A DNA stretch of 64,000 nucleotides from Miscanthus floridulus (Eukaryota > Streptophyta > Magnoliopsida > Poales > Poaceae): the NCBI RefSeq assembly GCF_019320115.1, contig NC_089581.1:69172485-69236484 (forward strand), read 5' to 3'. The position numbers were made by a program, and so were the translations under genes. Under the pieces are notes generated by a model. That model saw nothing but the letters and a program-made list of their open reading frames with translations, was not told where the DNA came from and did not search any database. Below are positions 13,087 to 23,093 of the stretch, in pieces; the first letter of the stretch is position 1; every line of letters starts with the position of its first letter.

Positions 13087-15853
13087 ATCTCCCCTTTTTG
13101 GTAATTGATGACAACTCTACAAAGATATGGAAATTAAGCTCTTTTGGATTCATGTTGCTTGCCCAAGCAATTTTACCATGTGAAAATGATTTTGGACAAG
13201 TACCACAAACCCAAGATGGTAGTATTAGCTCCCCTACATATGTGCTAGAGTATTTAGTTTGAAGTTCACACATATGCATAGATTAGAAAAGTGGGAGAGT
13301 AATTACTACCAAATGATGCTAAGGTGTATACAGTAAACCTTTGAAGTGTGATACCAATCGAAGTTGCACCTTTAAGTTCATCCTTAGCACCAAGGTTAGC
13401 TAGATAACACTTGGAAATAAAAAGCACTAGATACTTCGTAAGATCAACATTAAAAGCAAGGTACTAGCATTACTTGAAAAGCGTACCAAGTTTCTAGCTA
13501 TCATCCTGTGCATGCTAGTTTTCATTTCATCAATCAAATTCTACAACTAGCATACATCACACAAGCATGCATATTGAATTTAAGAACTTATGCAATGCAA
13601 GCAAGCACATGAATATGCACATATCAAATGCAATTAATCAAAGTTCATGAGCTTGCTCCCCCTACTTGTGTGCTTCTCTTGTCTAAGAATTTTGATCCAT
13701 CTCTTTTCTTTAATGTTGCTCCCTCTTTGTCCATGTCCATGTCCAACCTCTACTTCTTTATCTCAATCTCTCTTGTACAATCTTAATCTCAAGGCTTTCA
13801 TATCTTTGTACAATCTCTTCCCCTTTGTCATCAATTTCCATAAAAAGTGTGCTTTTCATTAATGTAAATGTATGCATTTGGGGTAGATGTTTGTGGCTTG
13901 AATCTTGCATTTTTTATGGACATCACTTGATTGTTGGAATGACACCACATGTAGATATCACTTGTATCTTGTGTAGGGCTTCTTATGATCTTTGATCTTG
14001 ATATCAATTTGTGTGACACCTCCCCCTATGTGATAGCATGGGTCATCCATTTCATACACTTGAGCTCTTGTAGGTGTGGGATGCATCTTCATTTGATGAT
14101 CACTTAAAGTTGAGGATCACTTGTGGAACCATCGTCTTGCATGATTGATACCATGTATAGATGTGATACCACTTGAAAGAATCTTCTAATATGGAATCAC
14201 TTGTTGGATTTATCAATAAAAAACATTTCTTGAACATTTGCTATCTTCATGAGTATCACTTATAGGATATCGCTTGTGAGTTGATCTAGACATCACTTGT
14301 AGATTCCTGATGAAATACTTGAGTCTAGATACCACTTGTAACAAACAAACTAGATATCCATTTGTATTATTGTCTTGTGCTTGTGCTCTTATCACTATCA
14401 TGAGCTTCTATGGTTGACTTGAACTAAATTGATTTTTCTAAGCTTTCAAGTCTAGTTTGAACCAATGACAAGCTTCTTCACACCTCTTGCAAGGGTTATC
14501 TTGCCAATGTTGTACTTGTCTCTTGTTAGCAATCCAAATTAAATCAAGTACTTGGGTTCACTAGCTCATGAACAAATTCATATACTAACCACTAGATCAA
14601 TTAATCATTCAAGCAATAGTGGTAGGCTATGAATTTAAACATTTCATTTGTTATGCAGGATCCTATGAAGCATGTACTATATGCACTATTCGCATACTAG
14701 TAAGGGATGAAATGATCATGCACATTACGATGATACCTTTGCTATATTGGAGTAGAGGATAGTCACATAGATTCTAATTTATTACTCCAATAGCAATGTG
14801 AAGTCCAATTATAAGCTTGGTGAAGACTAATAGATACCATTTTGAATTCCATTCTTCACCCATATGAAATGAATACCACTTATGATCAAGTGCACTTTCT
14901 TATTGTGGTTGGCTTGCTTCTTCTTTTCATCTTTACTTGTGTGAGAGCATCAATTTGAGAATACCACTTGAAATATCATGACTAGCTCTCTTTTAGGTGT
15001 TGCTTGATTTTCTTGATCAATCCTTTTGATTGCTTCAACTAAGCATCTCAAATGTCCTTCGGATCACCACTTCCATGTTAGCCTTCCAATTACCACACTT
15101 GGTTTACCTATACATAGGCGGCAAGCCCCTACACTAGGGAGAAGTGACCTCTTTCCAAAGAACCATTCTTGATACTCACTTGAAATAGCTTGATTGATTG
15201 ATCCAAGTGATGGACTTAACTTGATGAGTAACCTTGATTCCTTCTTTAAATCATTTTCTTTCTACTTGTTTAAGTCCTTTTCTTTCTACCAAATGATCTC
15301 CAATCATATCTAGAAATTAAACTTCATCTTCAACTTGAGTTTGATCTTGATCTTCATCTTGAGTACCAAAAGTGTGTAAAGTACACTCCACAATCAAATG
15401 GCCTTGTACTCTTTGCTTGTCATGCTTCTAGATCATCTCAAAACCAAACTTAGGTGCCTCAATTACTTATAAACATGTTTACAACTTGAGGACCTTTCAA
15501 TCAAAGTGACTCTAGATTAATCCAACATTTGTCACTTTTCTAGCAGATTTTGTACTCTTCAAAGAAAAATGCATCTCTCCCAAAGTACAAATATAAATAC
15601 CACAAAATTTGGTGGAGGTGTGCATCACTAAGTTATCTAGCAGCTATAAAAATTTGAGCTTCATTTGACTTCTAGATTGCTACTAGATTTCAATTCTTCC
15701 ACCACTACTATATGCTAAAAACTGCTGCACTATAGCTAACAAGATCCACTCCAAAACTGAAGTATCTCTTATCCAATTCTCATGAAATTTGTACAGCATC
15801 TTATACCAAAAGTCTAGAGCATGTACAACATCTTATACCAAAAGTCTAGAGAA
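13087..15853 (-). mobile_element. Noncoding 3' interior of copia element
   Basis: No coding frame worth calling. Between about 13,920 and 15,180 the motif ATACCACTTG / ATCACTTG recurs at least a dozen times (exact at 14,166-14,175, 14,329-14,338 and 14,961-14,970), giving a degenerate repeat. Near 15,805-15,850 a phrase of about 28 bp ending CTTATACCAAAAGTCTAGAG is tandemly doubled. This matches the long noncoding region before the 3' LTR in SIRE/Maximus-like elements (inference). Confidence 0.6.
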
Positions 15854-16559
15854 ATGTGTATGTGTGTTAGCATTTTCACAATCATTTTTCAAAGGATTAG
15901 CCATGCCACTCAATCCTAGCAGCGATGCAAAGTTAGATTACTCGAGTGGCGCTAGATGACCGATATGCAAACAAGTTTGCCCCTCTTGATAGTATAGCCA
16001 TCTATCCTAAACCTGGTTATCAACTTCTCTACACACCTATGACCGATGAAATGAAATGTCCTAGGTTATACCTTTGCCTTGCGCATTCCATTCCATCTCC
16101 TCCAATGTCGATGCAACATATGCACCAACACGATCAACAATGATATGATCCACTTCATATCATCACATGATCATATTGGTTCATCGATCTTGACTTCACT
16201 TGCTTTTCACCATTGCCTTCGTCCATCGGTGCTAAGTCTTGCTTAAGATTCACCGCAACGTAGTCCATCGCTCCAAAGCCTTTAACTTATCCTTCACACT
16301 TGCAATCGGTCCATCAAGCCAAGTCATATCTTGATCTTCTCCACCTTGATCACATGACTCAATGTCATGTCTCATTTGCAATGAGCTCCTTCATCATCAC
16401 ATGTGTGAGCTTTGCAACATCTCCAAGCCATTTTCACCTTCATGGCATACGTTGCTCACACACATGTACCTGTGGACTAATCACCTGTGTATCTCACATA
16501 AACATAATTAGTCCACCTAGGTTATCACTCAATTACCAAAATCACACAAGGACCTTTCA
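15854..16559 (-). mobile_element. Truncated copia 5' LTR
   Basis: About 706 bp matching 12,376-13,086 of the 3' LTR nearly base for base, ending GGACCTTTCA at the GTAGT duplication. It holds only the first part of the LTR (U3 outer end). The TATA box, motif array and PBS side are lost to the internal deletion. Confidence 0.85.
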
Positions 16560-16564
16560 GTAGT

Positions 16565-18430
16565 GACCTCTAGGGCCTGGTACTATGTCTCACAGTCTTA
16601 GCATTTTGGTGGACTCTGGGGTGGCCTAGGGCTGAGTGGTAGGGTGGCATCACACCGGTTGGAAGGTAGCCTGGTATCAGCCTAGGCGGGGCACCGCCGA
16701 TGATGGTGATCTTATGGTTCTAGGTGTACACGCTCTACAGAGTTGATCGATCTATGCATATAGCCGTATCCGCAGATATGGACATTCCTATGACCTATGC
16801 TTCCCTTGATTAGTGAGAGTCCTTTCTTCTTCTTCCCCAGGTTTGTTGGATTTCATCTATTAGCCGATAAGGCAAGGCACGAGATGGAGTCGTCCTTGCC
16901 ACCTAGAGAGTGAGAGTGTGGTGAGATGTGTGCGATGGGATGGGTGAATGTGTGGATGAGATGGGTTAAAACTTGATGAACTATTATAAAATATTGATGA
17001 ACTTGCATAGGAAAACTACAGCCATAAATCGGCCTTTTTCTCTACCCTTGCATTCCACTTACCACAAAGCAACGCAAAGCATAGGGTGGGAGCCAGTGGC
17101 TAGTACAAATCGTACTGAAAGATATTTGGCAGGTTCGGATGTCATCTACGACAACAACAACAGAGATTAGAAGGATGAGATGGTCTCGTTCCTACGCTCA
17201 AGTTTGGTTAAGGAGATGAAGTCTATGCCCGCTGACATTCTATGCCGACTCTGATGATCACCCATGAAGGAGGAGGTTTCACCCGCCGGCATGCTACGTC
17301 CACTCTATTACTGATCTGTGTGTGTGTTTCTGCTAGTATATGATGTACTTAGGTGTGTCACCAAGTGTTGTAATACCTGTAAACTTGTAATTATGCGATG
17401 TATATGTTGTGGTATCAACTGAATAATGATAATGTGACAGCTTGGTCTTCCTGGACTATCACATTATGATGGAATTTATGGATTTTCCTTCGAGGAAATC
17501 GTGGATCATTTCAACTGGTGGCCGTGGGCTAGGGCTAGCCTGACCCAACCTAGGTCCTATGCCTAGGCCTCACCCTTGGCACGGCGTGTTGCCCTGGCCT
17601 GACCCAACACAATGGTCGGCACGCGCCCCTACCCCAGCCTAGCCCATAGCCCCACAGGCCTAGGTGCCCATAGCCCCTGCATCCACCCGTCGTATAAAAT
17701 GTGCCTCTTCCCCCGGCTCTCTCCATCCCCCTCATCTGCATCAGCCTCTGCCGTCTCGCTCACCTAACCCTAGCTAGAGAGTAGAAAAAGGGAGCGCCTC
17801 TGTAGCTCGCCTCCAACCATCACCGGGTGCTTGCAAGCTTCTCTCAGCTCGTTTAAGGCCGCCTCCTTGCCACATCTATGACTGCGGCCATCAAAGTTGA
17901 ATCAACAACTCCTCTCACTTTTCTCCTCCATGCATCCTTCCTCCTTCCTCTATCTTCATCTTTGTCTTCGGTCACCACTCATCGTCTCTAGTCTCGTGAC
18001 CATCTCTTCCTCAGCTCCCTCCCTCCACCACCCACCTTCTCTTCGTCAGATCTGTCCCCCAAAACCTAGTTTATCCATCCTTTTCTCATAGATTTGTGGA
18101 TCTCAGTCTTCAATGACATCTCTAGTACTCCAGTTGCGCGGGTAAGCCACACTCCTAACTCTAACCCTAACTTCATTTAGCTTGTTCTAACTGTTTGTTT
18201 GTGGTTGTTTTTGCAGGCCACAGACTTCTTGCTGAGCTGCGGCAGCTGTCGTTGAGGGACCGGAGTGCCCACGCTGGCCGATAATCCCACCTCCAGCAAC
18301 TACGAGTTGAGGATGATGGGGCTTCATGGTGATGATGAAGATGACTTAGATACATTATTGATCTGACAAGATATACACATGTGACGTTTCAAAATGGTTG
18401 ATACCATGTACAAATTAACGCTAATCCTCT
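16565..18430. repeat. Unclassified repeat DNA between copia insertion and transporter region
   Basis: The continuation of the sequence left of 10,639. No protein family is recognised. 17,443-17,500 contains two facing phrases, CTGGACTATCACATTATGAT and an upstream relative. A TATA-like CGTATAAAATGTG at about 17,691 is followed by a pyrimidine-rich stretch, which is promoter-like in appearance and more likely part of an old LTR than of a host gene. 18,120-18,360 has a GGTAAG...TTTTTGCAGG arrangement resembling an intron, without a credible coding partner. Confidence 0.3.
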
Positions 18431-19540
18431 AATGCGGGCATCCGTCCGGGCGTGTCTGTCTGGATGACCCGTTCTCGAGCCAGCACAGCGACCGGGCCTA
18501 ACAGGCCCATCTACGCTCTATCCTCTATCTACACCATCTACACGGTGACAGCCGATAGAAAACCCCAACTTCTCGCTTCGTTCGTTGCGGCTCACAACAT
18601 CATCCGCCTGCCACAAGTCGTCTCGCGGCAGCGCCCCCATCCCGCGTCGAGCTGTGCCACGCCTGCCGATGCATCGGACTCCATCCTTGCCACGCTCGCC
18701 CTGCCTCGTCGTGCCGTTCCTGGTCCCTACCCTAGTGCGTCGTGCCCCGTCCCTCATCGGGTTGAGGTGCTGCCGACACTGTCGTTCCGCACTAGGAGGC
18801 CATGGCCGTTGTCGACGCTGGCGCTGCCGCAACGCTCGATCCCAGCTCGTGACAACCCGAGATTCAGAGTGGCCAGACCCGAAACGGGCTTCTCTACCTA
18901 CACCTCGCGCTCCCTTCCTTTCTCAGGTGTTGCAAGTGCATGTTGCAAGCGACTGTTTCAAATATTCTAGATATTTCAAAGGTATGTTGCAGGTGTTTCG
19001 AATGTATATTGCAAAAGTAGATCAGTATGTTGCATATATTGCAATGGGTGTACACGAATGTTGCAAACGTCTGTTCCCAATGTTTTATATGTTTTTTAAG
19101 ACGCATGTTGCAAGTGTGTTTATCTGGATGTTGCATATGTTTTACATATACGTTGCAAGTGTTTTATCTGGATGTTGCGTATGTTTTTAATGGTTTTCAA
19201 GTGCCTTTTATGTGTTTTTGCGAGTGTTTCAGTCACATGTTTCATCAGCCTTCAGACATATGTTTTAGATGTTGCATCTGGATATTTCATAAGTAGATCG
19301 GGTATATTGCATATGTTGCAACCTGTTGCAGCTGCTGAAGGGCCCGAGGGGTCGTGTGGGGGCGCACACGCCACACGGGGTTGGGAGGGGCACAGACGCC
19401 ACATGGGTTCAGGTGGGGCGCACACGCCGCGTGGGGTTAGACCATACGTGAAGTGCTTGCGCAGCAGACGGGGCAGTCGTGGGCGTTCGGACAGGTTCCA
19501 GCGTCCAGACGTTCAGGGGCTATCCACGCCCACAAATTAA
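18431..19540. repeat. GC-rich DNA plus degenerate TGTTGCA repeats (probable non-autonomous transposon)
   Basis: The left part (18,431-18,860) is GC-rich with long but unconvincing frames on both strands. The right part (18,930-19,330) consists of many degenerate copies of about 30-40 bp built on TGTTGCAAGTGTTT and ATCTGGATGTTGCATATG. The ends carry loosely inverted CCGTCCGGGCG (18,447) and GTTCGGACAG (19,487) sequences. Similar repeats are, as far as I recall, common in grass intergenic DNA. I infer a DNA transposon or related repeat but cannot prove the ends. Confidence 0.4.
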
Positions 19541-19971
19541 AGGCCTGTTTGTACATACAGAGGAAAAACGTTCCTGATTATTCATGCATACTTATCGAGA
19601 GAGATCACGGAGAAAATTAGCTAATTGTTTTTCACTCCGAACCGAACAGAATAATAAGGATTCGATTGATTATCTAGAAAGGCCTAAATATACTTATTTA
19701 TGTAATCCAATATCGAGTCGTATGTATCGACATACCTCTGCAAAGACACCCAGTAGGATTATCCAACCAGGATCGGAGTAGGAACTCGGAACTGCTTCCC
19801 CAGTTCTACTCCTACACACGTACGGCCGTTCGGGTACGGCCACCCACGCCTCTATATCGATCTATATGTTCATCACACGTCTTTTCTCGATCGCAATTCG
19901 CAATCTCGTTTACACATACATACACCAGTTGACAGATTCGTTAGCACGTAGCACACGCAGGCAGGCAGAGC
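19541..19971 (+). promoter_or_regulatory. Upstream region of the sulfate transporter
   Basis: A 431-bp spacer between the repeat block and the start codon. The only TATA-like sequence close to the gene is the doubled TCTATATCGATCTATATG (19,851-19,868), not a canonical TATAAA. The start codon at 19,972 is in a good plant context (GAGCATGG). There is no strong case for any other element. Confidence 0.35.
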
Positions 19972-22370
19972 ATGGTGGTGGTGCAGCAGGTCATCGACGT
20001 GCCTGCAGCGGCGGCAGACGACAGCGCCCGCCGACGTCTGGCGCGCGTGCCGGTGCCCCCGCCGCGCTCGCTGCTGAGCACAGTCGGGGCCAAGCTCAAG
20101 GAGACGCTGTTCCCGGACGACCCGTCCCGCGCGGTGGCGCGCGAGCCCGCGGGGCGCCGCCGCGCGCTGGCCGTGCTCAGCTACCTCCTCCCCTGCCTCG
20201 AGTGGCTGCCGTCCTACTCGTTCGGCAAGCTCCGCTCCGACGTCGTCTCGGGAGTCACCATCGCCAGCCTCGCCGTCCCGCAGGGCATCAGCTACGCAAG
20301 GCTCGCCGGACTCGACCCCGTCATGGGACTATGTGAGTATGCATATGCATGATCTCTCTTATCTATATGTGCACGATGCACGTCGTACGCCATTGTACAA
20401 GCAACAAACAACGTGACCGATCGAACCCTCCCACTGCTTACAGACTCGAGCTTCGTGCCAGCGCTGGTGTACGCGGCGCTGGGGAGCTCGCGGGAGCTGG
20501 CGGTGGGCAGCACGGCCGTCATCTCGCTGCTGTTCGCGTCCATGCTGGGTCCCGCGGCGTCGCCCGCGCAGGACCCGGCGCTGTACACCAGCCTAGCCTT
20601 CACGGCCACCTTCTTCGCGGGCGCCTTCCAGGCGGCGCTGGGCGTCCTCCGCCCCGGCTTCCTCATCGACTTCCTCTCGCACGCCGCCATCGTCGGCTTC
20701 ATGGGCGGCGCCGCCACCGTGGTCGCCCTGCAGCAGCTCAGGGGGTTCCTCGGCTTCCCGCACTTCACGCACGCCACCGACCTGCCCGCCCGTCATGCGC
20801 TCCGTCTTCTCCCAGTCGGCGCACTGGCTTTGGCAACCATTCCTTCTTGGAGCCTGCCTCTTCGTCTTCCTGCAGATCACGCGCTACATCGTGAGTACTT
20901 ACAATTAAGATACATACAAAAATTATACGTATTTAAGTAATGTACGCTGTCTAATGAAGAATCTTGCTTCTGGCAGAGCAAGAGGCGCCCCAAGTTGTTT
21001 TGGATTTCGGCGGCGGCGCCATTGGCGTCAATCATTGTCTCCACACTTCTGGTCTATCTCATCAATGGGGACAAGTACAGTATTCAAACGGTGAGCACGC
21101 ATGACCAAAATAACACAATTGTTACTGATAGCAATATAGACTATGTATATGAAACTGATGGCTAAACTTGCAACTGTGCTAGATCGGCTCCGTCAAGAAG
21201 GGCATAAACCCCCTGTCGGTCAAGAGTCTGCTCTTGTCGTAGCCACACACGTGGCTCGCCGCCAGGACCGGGATCATCACCGGCATTATCTCACTCGCTG
21301 TAAGCACTTCGTTTTGTTTCCTTGTGGCTTGTATCTGCTTCAGATCGAATGATCGATCATCCGATATGCAGATGCATGGCTATGGTTTAATTAATTTGTG
21401 TGTGCACTGCCACTGCATGCAGGAAGGGTCTGCGGTGGCGCGGAGCTTCGCCATGGCCAAGAACTACCACGTGGACGGGAACAAGGAGATGATCGCGTTC
21501 GAGGCGATGAACATGGCGGGCTCCTGCACCTCCTGCTACCTGACGGCGTCGCCCTTTTCGCGGTCGGCGGTGAACCGCGACGCCGGGTGCCGGACGGCCG
21601 CGTCCAACGCCGTCATGGCTCTGGCCGTGGCGGCCACGCTGCTCTTCCTGACGCCGCTCTTCCGGTACACGCCGCAGGCGGCGCTGTCGGCCATCATCAC
21701 CTCGGCGATGCTGGGAGTCATCGACGTCGGCGCCGCGGCGCGCCTGGCGAGGGTGGACAGGGTCGACTTCTGCGTCTGCGTCGCCACCTTCCTGGGCGTC
21801 GTCTTCCGCAGCATCGACGTCGGCCTCGTCGTCGCCATCGCCGTGCTGGTGCTCCGGGTCCTGCTCTCCGTCGTGCGCCCGAGGACCACGGCTCTCGGGA
21901 AGGTGCCGGGCTCCACGGCGTACCGGAGGATGGAGCAGTACACCACGGCGCAGGCCACGCCGAGGGTGCTCGTCCTGCGCGTCGACGCGCCCATCTGCTT
22001 CGCCAACGCGAGCTACCTGTGGGAGAGGGTCTCGCGGTGGATCGACGACCACGAGGACCACATCAGGGCCAGTGGCGGGGAGAGCCTGCGGTGCGTCGTG
22101 CTTGACATGGGAGCTGTCAGGAGCATCGACTCGTCTGGTACTGGCATGCTGGAGGACCTCAAGAGGAGCCTTGACAAGAGATGCCTCCAGATGGCATTGG
22201 CCAATCCGGGCAGTGGGATTATGAGGAAACTTGACAAGTCCAAGGTGCTCCAAATCATCGGCGACGAGTGGATCTTCTTGACAGTTGCCGACGCGTCTGA
22301 TTATGCACACACAAACTGCAAGATTGCAACTACTTTGCAAACTGTTCTGTCGCCGGACGAAATGGTCTGA
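19972..22370 (+). pseudogene. SULTR3: SULTR3-type sulfate/anion transporter, five exons, frameshift plus stop
   Basis: Plant SulP/SLC26 proton-coupled sulfate transporter of the plasma or organelle membrane; group 3 members also carry other anions. Exons: 19,972-20,332, 20,444-20,890, 20,977-21,090, 21,183-21,299, 21,423-22,370, all with GT..AG introns of 86-123 nt; about 661 residues, the family's usual length. Visible: SVTIASLAVPQGISYARLAG-like SulP signature (reads SGVTIASLAVPQGISYAR) in exon 1; membrane segments through exon 5; HVDGNKEMIAFEAMNMAGS; and a C-terminal STAS domain (residues about 525-640) with VVLDMGAVRSIDSSG and ALANPGSGIMRKL. Two lesions: an extra C around 20,785-20,791 (residue about 235) shifts exon 2, proven because the phase at the exon 2/3 junction only works without it; and TAG at 21,240-21,242 in exon 4 (residue about 327). 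Otherwise well preserved, so a recent pseudogene or, less likely, sequence errors. Confidence 0.85.
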
Positions 22371-23093
22371 AGCTCTGAATATCATTGACACTGACACTAT
22401 GATCTATGTCTGATTGTACTCTTGAATGTACTCCTTGAAGATGGAAGAACAGCAAAAGCTATTCCTATTTTTTCAGTATATATAATAATGTCCAAAGAAG
22501 TTCCACTATTAATTTGAAATGACGAACTATGTAATGATTGCACGTGTTGAATATAGACAAACTTTTAGATTTGCGAAGTCAGAGAGACCTTTTCTGAGAC
22601 TTCAGAGCACCATGCAAATAGCAGCTCCAAGCCCGTTACATAATAACAAATAGAAAATTGTTCACGAACAACTGAACATGTGTTAAGTGGTTAGAAAGAG
22701 ACGCTGTTCTACCTTATGAGATTATTAAAGGACTTGCTATTCCCAGTGCAGCGGTGTTGGCATTGCTAATAGGCAAATGCACTGATTCTGCAGTCAGAAC
22801 CTGGAAGCAAAATGCACTGCATGTGCATGGGCTATATAATAGATGGAAAGAGAACGCCTTGATACTATATCACAGTAATACCTGAGATTAACACATTAAA
22901 CTAGCTAGAATGGTCTCATTTAGACAGGGAACCAAAAATTTTAGTACATAAGCTTCTTCAGGATACTAAAATGCTAGCTCAATTACAAAGGGGATCCTAG
23001 GAACACCAAACCTCCTCTTCCAATGCACAGGTGACACTTAGCCAACCTCTTGGAGGTGCAGGTGCCAGCATCTCGGCCGCGAGAACAAAAAGG
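22371..23093. other. Convergent intergenic spacer
   Basis: The 723 bp between two stop codons facing each other holds the 3' UTRs and polyadenylation regions of the transporter (+) and the NET1 gene (-). AT-rich stretches such as TATATATAATAATG (22,477-22,490) could serve transporter polyadenylation. No gene or repeat recognised. Confidence 0.5.

Larger units (their letters stand above)
10644..16559 (-). mobile_element. Internally deleted copia element with 5-bp TSD
   Basis: The element is bounded by an exact target-site duplication GTAGT (10,639-10,643 and 16,560-16,564). Minus-strand order: truncated 5' LTR (16,559-15,854), noncoding 3' interior (15,853-13,087), polypurine tract (AAAAAGGGGAGAT, abutting 13,087), complete 3' LTR (13,086-10,644). 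The 3' part of the 5' LTR, the PBS, gag and all of pol are missing, so one internal deletion after insertion explains the structure. It cannot move by itself. The two LTR copies are easily alignable over about 700 bp, and many of their differences are C/T transitions. Confidence 0.85.

Noticed and set aside
15486..15496. GGACCTTTCA inside the copia interior, looking like an LTR end
   Set aside because: The sequence to its left does not match the LTR; similarity is limited to about ten bases.
18452..19540. Overlapping plus-strand frames of 172, 201 and 122 codons
   Set aside because: They lie in GC-rich repeat DNA, overlap each other in different frames, and show no protein family.
20292..20894. 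Open frames on both strands over transporter exon 2 (including one of 181 codons in another plus frame)
   Set aside because: Shadows of the real exon. The plus alternative runs through an intron and has no SulP motifs.
21387..22397. A 336-codon minus-strand open frame opposite the transporter's last exon
   Set aside because: GC-rich third positions of the sense exon create an open antisense frame; its product is low-complexity Arg/Gly/His with no domain, while the sense frame has the STAS domain.
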